A stretch of DNA of 64,000 nucleotides from an uncultured Clostridia bacterium (GTDB lineage Bacteria > Bacillota > Clostridia > Christensenellales > Aristaeellaceae): contig CAMVAJ010000002.1 in NCBI GenBank assembly GCA_947165425.1, positions 48,806-112,805 on the forward strand. The letters run 5' to 3'. The position numbers were made by a program, and so were the translations under genes. Below the pieces are notes generated by a model that had not been told where the DNA came from, did not search any database, and saw nothing but the letters and a program-made list of their open reading frames with translations. Shown one piece after another: positions 9,332-17,719 of this stretch (position 1 is its first letter; every line of letters begins with the position of its first letter).

Positions 9332-10906
9332 ATGAGCGACAAGATCACGGCGGTCCGCGACCAGGGGAAGCGCCTGGCCGAGATCGTGGAGGTGCTGCGG
9401 CGCAACGAGCTGACCAAGGGCATGAGCCCGGAGAAGCTCTGCGCGATCCTCGAGGGGCTGGGCCCGACCTATATCAAGCTGGGCCAGGTTTTCTCCATGC
9501 GGGCGGACTTTCTGCCCCAGGAATACTGCGACGCGCTGGCGCGCCTGCGCACGGACGTGGAGCCGATGCCCGGCGAGCAGGTGAGGCGCATCATCGAGAC
9601 GGCCTACGGCAAGCCGGTGGAGGAGGTCTTCGCGGCGTTCGACCCGCACGCCCTGGGGAGCGCCTCCATCGCGCAGGCCCACGCCGCCACCCTGACCACC
9701 GGGGAGCGCGTGGTGGTAAAGGTGCAGCGGGAGGGCATCCGCGAGACCATGAGCCAGGACATCCGCCTGCTGAAGCGGGCGGCGGAGCTGGTGAAGTACA
9801 CGCCGGCTAAGGGCCTGGTGGATTTCAACCGGGTGCTGGACGAGATGTGGATGGTGAGCCAGCAGGAGATGGACTTCCTCTGCGAGGCGCGGAACCTGGA
9901 GACCTTCCGCCGCAACAACGCGGAGGTGCCCTATGTCACGGCACCGGCGCTCTACAAGCAGTACACCACCGCAAACCTGCTGGTGATGGAGTATGTGGAG
10001 GGGTACGCCGTCTCGGACCGGGAGGCGCTGATCGCCGCGGGGCTGGACCCGGACGACCTGGGCGCGAAGCTCGCGGCGAACTATGTCAAGCAGGTGGTGG
10101 AGGACGGCTTCTTCCACGCGGACCCGCACCCCGGGAATCTGCGGATCCGGGACGGAAAGCTCGTCTTCCTCGACATGGGGATGATGGGGACCCTGCGGGA
10201 GCAGGACCGCCGGGCCATCGCCCGGGCGCTGGCGGGCATCGCGCGCAATGAGGTGCAGCCCTGCGTGGAGGCGGTGCTGACCCTGGGCGTCTTCTCCGAG
10301 GCCCCGGACCGCCGCCGGCTCTACCGGGACTGCGAGGCCATGATGGACCGCTACGCGGCGATGGACCTGGGCGGGATGGATCTCTCCGCGCTGATGACGG
10401 ACGTGATGGAGATCATGAAGGCCAACCACATCGGCATGCCCGCCGGGCTGACGATGCTGGCCCGGGGCATGGCGACGCTGGAGGGCGTGGTGAAGGAGCT
10501 CGCGCCGCAGTGCAACGTGGCGAAGATCGCGGCGGACCACGTGACCCAGAGCTTCCTGCGGGATTTCGACTGGCGCGGGCAGCTCCTGCGGGACGGGCGC
10601 GCGGTCTACAACAGCGGGACCAAGGCGCTTGACATCCCGGCCCTGGTCTCCGACACGCTCCGCACGGGCCTCAAGGGCGACGCGATGGTGGGCGTGGAGC
10701 AGCATCTCGGGCAGGGGACCCGCCGCGAGGTCCGGCGCGGGGTGACGCGGCTGTGCGCCACGATCCTGTGCGCCGCGCTGCTGCTGGCGGCAGCCCTCGG
10801 GGATCACACGCCCGCGGCGCTGCTGGGCCTGAGCGTGCGGGAGCTGCTTTGTCTGGGCGGCGCGGCGCCGCTGGTCTGGGTGATTTTCTTCCGGGATAAG
10901 GACTGA
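9332..10906 (+). CDS. ABC1 kinase family protein (AarF/UbiB-like)
   Basis: 524 aa. Visible family motifs are the KxGQ segment GPTYIKLGQVFSMRAD (about 45-60), the alanine-rich loop ALGSASIAQAHAA, the ATP-binding lysine in VVVKVQREG, the catalytic HADPHPGNL and the metal-binding FLDMGMMG. The C-terminus has two hydrophobic segments (about 475-520), which should anchor it in the membrane, as in UbiB. UbiB-type proteins are atypical ATPases tied to isoprenoid quinone or lipid biology. What the substrate is in a Clostridium-like cell is unknown. It is a single-gene unit with a GGAGG SD, facing the small gene at 10961-11200. Confidence 0.9.
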   Translation: MSDKITAVRDQGKRLAEIVEVLRRNELTKGMSPEKLCAILEGLGPTYIKLGQVFSMRADFLPQEYCDALARLRTDVEPMPGEQVRRIIETAYGKPVEEVFAAFDPHALGSASIAQAHAATLTTGERVVVKVQREGIRETMSQDIRLLKRAAELVKYTPAKGLVDFNRVLDEMWMVSQQEMDFLCEARNLETFRRNNAEVPYVTAPALYKQYTTANLLVMEYVEGYAVSDREALIAAGLDPDDLGAKLAANYVKQVVEDGFFHADPHPGNLRIRDGKLVFLDMGMMGTLREQDRRAIARALAGIARNEVQPCVEAVLTLGVFSEAPDRRRLYRDCEAMMDRYAAMDLGGMDLSALMTDVMEIMKANHIGMPAGLTMLARGMATLEGVVKELAPQCNVAKIAADHVTQSFLRDFDWRGQLLRDGRAVYNSGTKALDIPALVSDTLRTGLKGDAMVGVEQHLGQGTRREVRRGVTRLCATILCAALLLAAALGDHTPAALLGLSVRELLCLGGAAPLVWVIFFRDKD

Positions 10907-10907
10907 A

Positions 10908-10955
10908 AAAGCGCAAGCGAAAAGCGGGCCGCGGCCCGCTTTTCGCTTGCGCTTT
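10908..10955. terminator. 48-nt perfect palindrome, bidirectional terminator
   Basis: The whole interval equals its own reverse complement (24-nt arms, centre GGCCGCGGCC). It begins 2 nt after the stop at 10906 and ends 5 nt before the stop at 10961, so it serves both convergent genes. The flanking T runs are short (three or four), so termination would rely on the very strong stem. Confidence 0.75.
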
Positions 10956-10960
10956 GCGGC

Positions 10961-11200
10961 TTACTTGCCGAAGAAGCTCTTGATCTTGTCCAGGATGCCG
11001 CCGCCCTCCTTGAGCACGTCGTCCAGGTTCAGCTTCGCGGTGACGCCCTCGATGATAGCCTTGAGCTGGTCGTTGTCCAGGTCGATGCCGCTCAGCAGGC
11101 TCTTCACGACGGACATGGGGTCCTTCTGGAACTTGGCGACCAGATTCTTGTCGAGGTTCAGCTTCTCCAGCACGTCGGAGATCAGTTTCTGCAGATCCAT
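10961..11200 (-). CDS. Hypothetical protein, 79 aa
   Basis: A small acidic/amphipathic protein with no cysteines and no membrane segment. It has two similar stretches: VLEKLNLDKNLVAKF near residue 10 and VTAKLNLDDVLKEGG near 53, suggesting an internal helical repeat. It ends in a glycine turn and a basic tail (DKIKSFFGK). It has a good GGAAGG SD, a near-consensus promoter at 11276-11304 and a terminator, so it is a real, separately transcribed gene. I do not recognise the family and propose no function. Confidence 0.75.
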   Translation of the reverse strand: MDLQKLISDVLEKLNLDKNLVAKFQKDPMSVVKSLLSGIDLDNDQLKAIIEGVTAKLNLDDVLKEGGGILDKIKSFFGK

Positions 11201-11275
11201 GAAAACATCCTTCCTTTCATCTCAGTGTGTTTTTGCCTGGGCCGCATCGGTTCACGGCCGGCTTCGGATGGATGA

Positions 11276-11304
11276 ATTATAGCGCGGCGCGCTTTTTTTC
11301 GCAA
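11276..11304 (-). promoter_or_regulatory. Promoter of the 79-aa protein gene
   Basis: TTGCGA (11304-11299), 17 nt, TATAAT (11281-11276) on the minus strand. The leader is about 70 nt. Confidence 0.75.
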
Positions 11305-11349
11305 GCGGGATTTGTTTTTTGAATGTTCTGTTTTGGCCTTGGGGGCCGA

Positions 11350-12261
11350 TCAGCCCGTCATGCGCTTCAGATGGAAGCGCCGCATCAGGTCCCCCTCGAG
11401 ATTGCCGTACTCCGAGACCGTGATGGCGTCGATCGCCAGCAGCTCCATGCAGGCCAGCAGGATGCAGATGCCGTGGACCACGATGTCCGCCCGGCCCGGC
11501 TGGAGGCTCGGAAGCTTTTTCCGCTCGGCTACGGTCAGCCCGGAGAGCTGCAGGGCCTGCCGCTCCACCTCCGCCCGGCGCAGCGCGGTGCCGTGCAGGC
11601 AGGTGCGGTCGGTCCAGGGGGCGCTGCGGATCAGAGCGCCCAGGGCGGTGAAGGTGCCGCCGGTGCCCCGCCAGGCCGCGGGGCTGCGCCAGGCGGGCTG
11701 GCCCTCGAGGGCCTCCGCCAGTACGCCCCGGGCCGCCGCGGTCACCGCGGGCAGATCCTCCGGCCCGTCGATGGCCAGCAGCCGCTGGAGCCGGACGGCC
11801 CCCATCTGGCAGGACAGGGCCTGGTCCGGGACGCCGCCCCGGCCCAGCACCAGCTCGGTGGAGCCGCCGCCGATATCGATGACGCCGCAGTCCCCGCCGT
11901 CGGAGGCGCCCAGGTAGGACAGCTCCGCCTCCTCCCGGCCAGTGCAGACCCGCAGCTCCAGCCCGGCTTGGACCCGGACCAGCCGCGCGAAGTCGCCGGC
12001 GTTGACGGCGTCGCGGACGGCGGAGGTGGCGAAGACCTGCAGATCCTCGGCCTGGGCGGCCCGGGCCAGGGCGGCCATCTGGGCGACCACTCCGGCGGTG
12101 GTCTCCATCGCCGGGAGCGAGAGCTCCCCGGCCTCGTTCAGCCCGGCAAAAAGCCGCGTCGCGGCGCGGTTCCGCTGCAGCCTGCGGCCCTCCTCGCCCG
12201 TGATCTCCGCCATCAGCATCCGCACGGAGTTGGATCCGATGCCGATCACCGCTGTCTTCAT
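11350..12261 (-). CDS. Ppx/GppA phosphatase family protein (exopolyphosphatase-like)
   Basis: 303 aa from the ATG at 12261, chosen because GGAGG lies 6 nt upstream and the family N-terminus (MKTAVIGIGSNSVRML) begins there. An in-frame upstream ATG at 12306 has no SD. Actin-like ATPase motifs are VIGIGSNSVRM (phosphate 1), VFATSAVRDAVN and GVIDIGGGSTELVLG (phosphate 2). It is the short, two-domain form without the HD extension seen in enterobacterial Ppx. Members hydrolyse polyphosphate or pppGpp; which one applies cannot be told from sequence. The gene has its own promoter just after the terminator of the cdaA operon. Confidence 0.88.
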   Translation of the reverse strand: MKTAVIGIGSNSVRMLMAEITGEEGRRLQRNRAATRLFAGLNEAGELSLPAMETTAGVVAQMAALARAAQAEDLQVFATSAVRDAVNAGDFARLVRVQAGLELRVCTGREEAELSYLGASDGGDCGVIDIGGGSTELVLGRGGVPDQALSCQMGAVRLQRLLAIDGPEDLPAVTAAARGVLAEALEGQPAWRSPAAWRGTGGTFTALGALIRSAPWTDRTCLHGTALRRAEVERQALQLSGLTVAERKKLPSLQPGRADIVVHGICILLACMELLAIDAITVSEYGNLEGDLMRRFHLKRMTG

Positions 12262-12328
12262 GGCTCGCCTCCGTTCGTTTTCAACGGTCCCAGAGCTATT
12301 TATCATACGGAATCAAATTCTGTCATCT

Positions 12329-12357
12329 ATCATAACCAATTCGGTGCGAAATGTAAA
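12329..12357 (-). promoter_or_regulatory. Promoter of the Ppx/GppA gene
   Basis: TTTACA (12357-12352), 17 nt, TATGAT (12334-12329) on the minus strand. Confidence 0.75.
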
Positions 12358-12390
12358 GAGCAAATCCGGGCGGTGTGTCTTCGCGCACAC

Positions 12391-12414
12391 AAAAAACCGC
12401 GCGGCGCGCGGTTT
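12391..12414 (-). terminator. Terminator of the cdaA operon
   Basis: A 9-bp stem (12394-12402 with 12406-12414), a 3-nt loop and six T on the minus strand, 39 nt after the FtsB/DivIC-like gene. Confidence 0.85.
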
Positions 12415-12452
12415 GACGCGGACGGCTCCGGGCGGGGGAAGCGCTCGGGGCT

Positions 12453-12818
12453 TCAGTCCGGGAAGGCCATCTCGTTGAGGATGATCTGCCATTCGTCGGC
12501 GGTGTAGCTGTCCAGCAGCTCCGGGTTGGTGACGGTGTAGCGCACCTCGCCGGGCTTTAAGTAGCTCAGGTCGCCCCGGGCGTGGTTCTCGATGTAGGAT
12601 TTGCTGCCCACGTCCTCGAGCTTGGCCCGCAGGGAGATCAGCTCCTCCTCCTTGCGGGAGAGGATATATTGCTGGGTGGATTCCTCGCTCCGGACCTGCC
12701 GGCGCAGGGCGTCGTTCCGGTTCATGGCGAAGGCGAACACGGTGGCCAGCAGCACGAGGATGATGATCACCATCAGCCAGGACCACTGCATCCGCCGGAG
12801 GGACTGTAGCCATCTCAT
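12453..12818 (-). CDS. FtsB/DivIC-family septum formation initiator protein
   Basis: 121 aa. It has a short cytoplasmic basic N-terminus, one membrane helix (about 14-32, SWLMVIIILVLLATVFAFA), a coiled coil (about 34-70), and then the family signature YIENHARGDLSYLKPGEVRY. DivIC/FtsB proteins bridge FtsL and FtsQ/DivIB in the divisome. It overlaps the upstream 278-aa gene by 4 nt (ATGA) and is the last gene of the cdaA operon. A divisome-type protein translated together with c-di-AMP synthase genes hints at linkage to cell-envelope control, but this is inference from position. Confidence 0.8.
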   Translation of the reverse strand: MRWLQSLRRMQWSWLMVIIILVLLATVFAFAMNRNDALRRQVRSEESTQQYILSRKEEELISLRAKLEDVGSKSYIENHARGDLSYLKPGEVRYTVTNPELLDSYTADEWQIILNEMAFPD

Positions 12819-13651
12819 CTGCGATACCTCTCTTCATCCGGGCGATCCCCGGGGTGCGCCGCAAGCCAGGCCTCGCGCAGCGCGGTGAGGCAGGCCTGCC
12901 ATTTGGCGATATGGTCCGTCTCCCACAGGGCGGCCTCCGCCCAGCGCAGGCGCAGCATGGCGGTCTCGCCGAAATCCTGCTTCTCCTGGGCCGCGGCGAG
13001 CTCGGCGTCCCAGTCCTCGGGCTGGGGCAGCACGAGGTCCAGGTTCTCCTCGCAGGAGGCCAGGAGCTCGGCCACGTCCTGGTCGTACTCCTCCTCCCGG
13101 AGCTGGCGCTCGACCTGCTCCAAGCTGGCGACCGCCTCCTCGGTGGGCCGGCCGCAGTAGTATTCCTTCATCAGCCAGAGCCAGGTCTCCAGCATCGCGT
13201 CCCAGTTCTCGGCGGCTTTCCCGCCCAGGAAGACGACGCTGCCCTTGTCCAGCGCCAGGTCCTCCGCCGCGCGCAGGGCCATCATCGGGATCCGGCCGGA
13301 GCGGTTGTGAAGCTCGAGCCAGTCGTGGATCTGAAAGGCATCCTCGCTCTGATAGTCGAAGAGGGCGGTCCAGAGCGTCTCCCCGGCCGGGCGGACCCAC
13401 AGGCGGCAGGTGGCGGGGATCGCCTCGCCGTAGCGGTTGAAGGCGACCATCTCATACAGGAAGGTGTCGCCCTCGCCGCCGTCCTCGCCGGCGATCCGGC
13501 TGATCTCGCCGGCCAGGCTGGCCGCGGCGGGGAGGGGGCGATCGTCGCTGGGCTCCAGCGAGCCATAGTTGTCCAGCATCACGGCCAGCAGCCGGCGGAT
13601 GTCCATCTCGGTTCCGACCGCGCAGACGCGGGCACGATAGCATGTAGCCAT
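12815..13651 (-). CDS. Hypothetical protein, 278 aa, in the cdaA operon
   Basis: A soluble acidic protein with no signal peptide or membrane helix. It starts MATCYRARVCAVGTE, has a tryptophan- and glutamate-rich C-terminal half (helical by composition) and ends with a short charged tail. I do not recognise a family. The N-terminal ~110 residues (ending FDYQSEDAFQIHDWLELH) could form a compact alpha/beta domain; the rest looks like helical repeats. It starts 24 nt after cdaR and overlaps the FtsB/DivIC-like gene, so it is co-expressed with c-di-AMP synthesis. It occupies the place where glmM often follows cdaA-cdaR in other Firmicutes. Confidence 0.7.
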   Translation of the reverse strand: MATCYRARVCAVGTEMDIRRLLAVMLDNYGSLEPSDDRPLPAAASLAGEISRIAGEDGGEGDTFLYEMVAFNRYGEAIPATCRLWVRPAGETLWTALFDYQSEDAFQIHDWLELHNRSGRIPMMALRAAEDLALDKGSVVFLGGKAAENWDAMLETWLWLMKEYYCGRPTEEAVASLEQVERQLREEEYDQDVAELLASCEENLDLVLPQPEDWDAELAAAQEKQDFGETAMLRLRWAEAALWETDHIAKWQACLTALREAWLAAHPGDRPDEERYRR

Positions 13652-13675
13652 TGGCAGTTCAAACTCCTTTGCCGG

Positions 13676-15016
13676 TCACTTTTCCTGGACCGTGACATGC
13701 ACGGTCTCGGGGGTGACCGCGGCGCTCCAGGCGGTGACGCCGCTGTTTTCGTCGGCCAGCTCGCAGATGACGGGCAGGTCGTACTCCCCGGCGGTCAGGC
13801 CGGTGAGGTCCACGCGCAGGCGGAGATCCGACGCGCGCAGCTTCAGCACCCAGAGCAGGTCGCCCTCCACCTCCGCCTCGGCGGTGCGGGGCTCGAGGGA
13901 GGCGGTCAGCCCTTCGCCCAGGCCCACGGGCTCGACCCGCAGGCTCCGGAAGGTGCGGCTGGAGAGGATCGGCCCGATCTCCACAGCCACGGTGACGGTG
14001 TCCTGGCTGAGATAGTTCAGCTCGGTGGGCTTGCGCACGCGGATGGAGCGGTTGATGGAGTCGGTCAGATCCGTCACGTCCACCGTCGCGTCGGCGTAGA
14101 TGGCGTCCAGCTGCGCCAGCACCTCGTCGGGGCCGGCGGCGTTGACGGAGGAGGGGGTGATGGTGATGGATTTGATCTCATAGCCCTCCGCCGGGGTGCC
14201 GGTGACCAGCCCCACCGTGGAGAGGTTCAGCGTCTTCATCGGGAGCATGCTCTGCTCGAGCACGACGGAGTCGATCAGCACGGACTGACTGGTGATCTGC
14301 AGCGAGTCGGCGGGAATCTCCTCGCCCTGCCGGTCGACCAGCCGGAAGGAGACCGCCGTGCGGACGGTGCCCTCCTGGGCCGGGAGGGTGGCCAGATCCA
14401 GCGCCGCCTCGGCCCGGACGATGCGCTCCACGAGGGAGCGGGGCCCGGAGACGGCCAGGATGGACGGCTCCGCGGAGGGGGCGGTGGAGTACCAGCCCGC
14501 GGGCGCCTCGCCCAGGGCTTCCACGCGCACGGGGATGCGGTAGCGGGTGATGTACTCGTCCACCGTGACGGTCACCGACGCGGGGGTCACCTCGTGCACG
14601 GTGCCGTAGCTGGTGGAGTTGGTCGTGGCGATTTTCAGCTCCTGCTCGCCGGTGGCGGAGATGCGGCTCAGATCGATGCGTGGGTTGTAGTTCGAGGCCT
14701 GGGCGGCCTGGTACTGCCCCTGCGGGATCTCGGCGCGGATGGTGACGGACGGGATGTCGTCCAGGCCGTCGGTGACGATGTAGCCCGCGCGCAGCAGTGT
14801 GTCGCTGCCCAGGACGGTCACGCTGCCGTCGGCCATGGTCTTCTCCCGGGTCAGGGTGGGATCCTGGGTGATCAGGCCGGCCCACAGCGCCAGCGCCAGG
14901 AGCACGGAGAGGAGCTTATAGCCCCAGTTCGAGGCGATGAGCCGCCAGAGAGCGTGCAGGAAGATGCGGAAGCGGCCCGGGGTGCGCTCGGGGTGGTCGG
15001 TACGCGGTTCGCTCAC
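13676..15016 (-). CDS. cdaR: CdaA regulatory protein CdaR (YbbR-domain protein)
   Basis: 446 aa. A cytoplasmic N-terminus of about 30 residues is followed by one membrane helix (about 32-50, GYKLLSVLLALALWAGLI) and then an extracellular part made of YbbR repeats with beta-rich segments such as YEIKSITITPSSVNAAGPDE. CdaR binds and modulates the diadenylate cyclase CdaA. It overlaps cdaA by 4 nt (ATGA), so the two are made together. The topology (short inside, long outside) is typical. Confidence 0.92.
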   Translation of the reverse strand: MSEPRTDHPERTPGRFRIFLHALWRLIASNWGYKLLSVLLALALWAGLITQDPTLTREKTMADGSVTVLGSDTLLRAGYIVTDGLDDIPSVTIRAEIPQGQYQAAQASNYNPRIDLSRISATGEQELKIATTNSTSYGTVHEVTPASVTVTVDEYITRYRIPVRVEALGEAPAGWYSTAPSAEPSILAVSGPRSLVERIVRAEAALDLATLPAQEGTVRTAVSFRLVDRQGEEIPADSLQITSQSVLIDSVVLEQSMLPMKTLNLSTVGLVTGTPAEGYEIKSITITPSSVNAAGPDEVLAQLDAIYADATVDVTDLTDSINRSIRVRKPTELNYLSQDTVTVAVEIGPILSSRTFRSLRVEPVGLGEGLTASLEPRTAEAEVEGDLLWVLKLRASDLRLRVDLTGLTAGEYDLPVICELADENSGVTAWSAAVTPETVHVTVQEK

Positions 15017-15867
15017 GCCTTGCTCACCTCCTCGGACTTGCGGCGGAAGAGGCCGCGCAGGGAGAACCGGGGTTCCTCGTAGATGGTCTCCAGCACCGCG
15101 CGCAGGGAGTCCGCGTCGTGGTGGCGGGTCAGCCGGCCGTGCTGGGCGACGGACATGATGCCCGTCTCCTCGGAGACGATCAGCACGATGGCGTCGGTGG
15201 TCTCGGAGATGCCGATGGAGGCGCGGTGGCGGGTGCCCAGGTCGCGGCTGACGCCCTGGCTCTCGGTCAGGGGGAGAATGCAGGCGCCGGCGACCACGCG
15301 CATGCCGCGGACGATGACCGCCCCGTCGTGCAGGGGCGTGTTGGGCTCAAAGATGTTTTCCAGCAGGGGCGCGGAGATCTGGCCGTCGATGGTGGTGCCG
15401 CTCTCGATCACGTCCTGCAGGCCGGTTTTGCGCTCGAAGACGATCAGCGCGCCGACGCGGCGGCGGCTCAGGTCGATCATGCACTGGATGATCTCCTGGA
15501 TGACGCGCTCGCGCTCCCGGTCGTCCGAGCTGGTGCGGGTGCTCTCCAGCAGCGCGCCGCGGCCGAGGGATTCCAGGGCCTTGCGCAGCTCGGGCTGGAA
15601 GAGGATGATCAGCACCAGCGCGCCGTTGTTGATGACGGTCATCAGCAGCCAGTTCAGGGCGGTGAGGCCCAGCAGGGTCGAGACGCCGGTGGCGAGGAGC
15701 AGCAAAAGCAGACCCTTGAGCACGGCGCTGCCCCGGGTCTGCCGCGTGAGCATGATCAGCTGATAGATGATCACGGCCACGATGATGATATCCACCACGT
15801 CGGTCCAGCCGACGCGGTGCGTCACGTTCCACAGCGCGAGCTGCAAGGTCTGCCAGAATGAGGTCAA
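15013..15867 (-). CDS. cdaA: Diadenylate cyclase CdaA
   Basis: 284 aa. Three N-terminal membrane helices (about 22-95) are followed by a DisA_N cyclase domain with the two diagnostic motifs DGA (181-183) and RHR (213-215). It condenses two ATP to c-di-AMP, which controls potassium and osmolyte transport and cell-wall homeostasis. The only sensible start is a TTG at 15867: an in-frame stop lies three codons upstream, and the next Met is inside the first membrane helix. The SD is weak (AGGG close to the TTG), so synthesis may be kept low. A near-perfect promoter is at 15905-15933. Confidence 0.96.
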   Translation of the reverse strand: MTSFWQTLQLALWNVTHRVGWTDVVDIIIVAVIIYQLIMLTRQTRGSAVLKGLLLLLLATGVSTLLGLTALNWLLMTVINNGALVLIILFQPELRKALESLGRGALLESTRTSSDDRERERVIQEIIQCMIDLSRRRVGALIVFERKTGLQDVIESGTTIDGQISAPLLENIFEPNTPLHDGAVIVRGMRVVAGACILPLTESQGVSRDLGTRHRASIGISETTDAIVLIVSEETGIMSVAQHGRLTRHHDADSLRAVLETIYEEPRFSLRGLFRRKSEEVSKA

Positions 15868-15904
15868 GCCCTGTCACCGCTTTCTCCCGAATCACTTCCC
15901 ATAG

Positions 15905-15933
15905 ATTATACAACATCCCCGCCCCCTTGGCAA
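15905..15933 (-). promoter_or_regulatory. Promoter of the cdaA-cdaR-orf278-ftsB-like operon
   Basis: TTGCCA (15933-15928), 17 nt, TATAAT (15910-15905) on the minus strand, about 30 nt from the cdaA start. Confidence 0.85.
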
Positions 15934-15963
15934 GGAAGAACGCGAAAAGAAATTGCGGCGCTG

Positions 15964-15992
15964 AAAACCCTCCCCGGCTGGCCGGGGAGGGT
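15964..15992 (-). terminator. Terminator of the DUF3048 gene, copy of a recurrent CCTCCCCGGC hairpin
   Basis: A 12-nt inverted repeat (15967-15978 with 15981-15992) followed by four T on the minus strand. The stem CCTCCCCGGC/GCCGGGGAGG is the same as at 42332-42353. Confidence 0.8.
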
Positions 15993-16009
15993 GAAGGAGC
16001 CGGATCGGC

Positions 16010-17290
16010 TCAGTTTTTATACAGCACATCCGTCACCGCGTTGGTGATGACGATGAAGGTGCGGCCCCGCTGCATCTTCAGCTCCTGGCCGTCCTCGTCC
16101 ACCAGCACCAGGCGGGAGGTGCCGCTCTCGCGGACCCAGGCGCCCTGGACGTAGCGCCCGTTCTGGAAAATCTCGGCGACGCCGGAGCCGATCAGGTGGT
16201 TCTCGTAGTAGACATAGATGTTCTCGCCGTACTGCTGGTACTTCAGCGGCGTGCGCAGCACGATCACGTTGGCGAAGAGGATCTTCTCGCCGGTCATCCG
16301 CTCGGAGTCGATCTCGTCGCGGTTGTTCAGGTGGTAGTAGCCGCCCCGCTCCGCGTCGTAGTAGAAGGAGGCGCGGGACTTCTTGTTGTCGCTCTCCTTC
16401 TTCTGCTCGCCGTAGTGGTGGAACTTGATCCAGGTGGCGCTGTCGCCGCTGACGCGGGGCTCGTCGGTGAAGAGGAAGGGGAACTTCGTAAAGGAGACGC
16501 CGCCGGAGATCAGCTCGTCGCGCACCTTGGAGAGGTGGACGGAGAGGTTCACCGGGGAGACGGCGAAGTTGACCCGCTCGGAGAGATGGGGGTTGTTCAG
16601 GAGGTTGAAGGACTTGCCGGAGCCGCGGATGCCGTAATCGCGCATCAGGGATTCCGCCTCGATGTTGTGTCCCTTGACCGGGGCCTGTCCCGCGTAGACA
16701 TAGGCCGCGTTGAACATGGCCGCCACGGGCACCATGGTGGCGCGGGCGGAGCGGGCCGGGCCCACCTCGTCCGGGTAGGTGTTGCCGAAGACGAACATCA
16801 GCTTGGTGTCGCCGCCGCCCTGGTTGGGCACCTGCAGGACGATGTCCGCGTCGCCCACGCCCCAGTGGGGGTAGGATTCCACGTTGCCGTCGATGGTGAC
16901 GGTGATGGGCGTGAAGGGCTTGCCGGCATCGGGCAGGCCGGTGAAGGGAGCGATGCCCTCCTCGGCGGCGTGGTTGGCCTCGTAGGCCTGCAGGGCGATC
17001 CCCGTCTCGGTGCGGCCGGGGATGATCGTCTCGCGGCCGACGTAGGTCTCGTAGCTGCCCACGCTGACCGGGCCGTCGTCCACGGCGGGCTGGCTGGCGG
17101 AAACCTCGCCCAGCGGCACGAGGGAGCCGAGTTCGTCCTCCACCGCCTGCTTCTGGGCGGACTCGTTGATGACAATGGACTCGCCAACCCGGACGCCCCC
17201 GCCGTCGGCGAGGCCGGGGGCGCAGGAGAGGGTCAGGGCGATGATCAGCGCGAGGGCCGCGCCGCGTTTGGTGAGATCATGGATCTTCAA
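16010..17290 (-). CDS. DUF3048 domain-containing exported protein (YerB-like)
   Basis: 426 aa from a TTG start at 17290 with GGGAGG 10 nt upstream. It has an N-terminal signal sequence (hydrophobic core about 10-25). The family motifs are PFTGLPDAGKPFTPITVTID, HWGVGDADIVLQVPNQGG and VGPARSARATMV, followed by the C-terminal DUF3048 half containing NVIVLRT. A cysteine after the signal core (LTLSC) is only a marginal lipobox match. In Bacillus the relative YerB is a lipoprotein, and YerB homologues have been tied to spore-germination biology. The function here is unknown. The gene is a single transcription unit with a consensus promoter and a terminator. Confidence 0.85.
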   Translation of the reverse strand: MKIHDLTKRGAALALIIALTLSCAPGLADGGGVRVGESIVINESAQKQAVEDELGSLVPLGEVSASQPAVDDGPVSVGSYETYVGRETIIPGRTETGIALQAYEANHAAEEGIAPFTGLPDAGKPFTPITVTIDGNVESYPHWGVGDADIVLQVPNQGGGDTKLMFVFGNTYPDEVGPARSARATMVPVAAMFNAAYVYAGQAPVKGHNIEAESLMRDYGIRGSGKSFNLLNNPHLSERVNFAVSPVNLSVHLSKVRDELISGGVSFTKFPFLFTDEPRVSGDSATWIKFHHYGEQKKESDNKKSRASFYYDAERGGYYHLNNRDEIDSERMTGEKILFANVIVLRTPLKYQQYGENIYVYYENHLIGSGVAEIFQNGRYVQGAWVRESGTSRLVLVDEDGQELKMQRGRTFIVITNAVTDVLYKN

Positions 17291-17333
17291 TTCGTTCGTT
17301 CCTCCCGTTGTGAATCGTCGATGAACGGGTCAT

Positions 17334-17361
17334 ATGATACCGCATCGGCGGGATTTGTCAA
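17334..17361 (-). promoter_or_regulatory. Promoter of the DUF3048 gene
   Basis: TTGACA (17361-17356), 16 nt, TATCAT (17339-17334) on the minus strand. Confidence 0.8.
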
Positions 17362-17397
17362 GTCGCGCCGCCGGGGACGGCCGCGCCCCGGCGCACG

Positions 17398-17422
17398 AAA
17401 AAACCGCCCGAAGGCGGTTTTT
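17398..17422 (-). terminator. Terminator of the zinc-ribbon protein gene
   Basis: A 10-bp AAAAACCGCC/GGCGGTTTTT stem with a 4-nt loop, T-rich on the minus strand, 22 nt after the stop. Confidence 0.85.
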
Positions 17423-17443
17423 GTATACCTTGACGGCCGCTTC

Positions 17444-17719
17444 TCAGAAGCGCTCGCGCTGCGCACGATAGCACTCGGAGCAGTACACGGGCTTGTCGCC
17501 ACGGGGCTGGAACTTCACCTGATCCTCTTTGCCGCAGGCGGCGCAGACGATGGTGTAGTACTGGGTGCCGGCGTTGTTCGCACGACGGGCGCGGCGGCAC
17601 TCGAGGCAACGGGTGGGCTTGTTCTGGAAGCCGCGCTCCGCGAAGTACTCCTGCTCAGAGGCAGAGAAGACGAACTCGCGGCCGCAGTCACGACAAGTCA
17701 AGGTTTCATCCTGGTACAT
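17444..17719 (-). CDS. Zinc-ribbon domain-containing protein, 91 aa
   Basis: It starts at ATG 17719 behind AGGAGG. A longer in-frame reading from 17896 has no SD and would cross the promoter. Two zinc ribbons are visible: CRDCGREF (Cys 9/12) closed by CLECR, and CAACGKED closed by CSECY, all C-x2-C pairs. This is the widespread CxxC zinc-ribbon family of Firmicutes that may bind nucleic acid; its role is not established. The leader is about 110 nt, long for such a small gene. Confidence 0.85.
   Translation of the reverse strand: MYQDETLTCRDCGREFVFSASEQEYFAERGFQNKPTRCLECRRARRANNAGTQYYTIVCAACGKEDQVKFQPRGDKPVYCSECYRAQRERF

Noticed and set aside
12854..15082. 742-codon plus-strand frame opposite cdaR and orf278
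   Set aside because: Shadow of the cdaA operon; no domain and no initiation signal.
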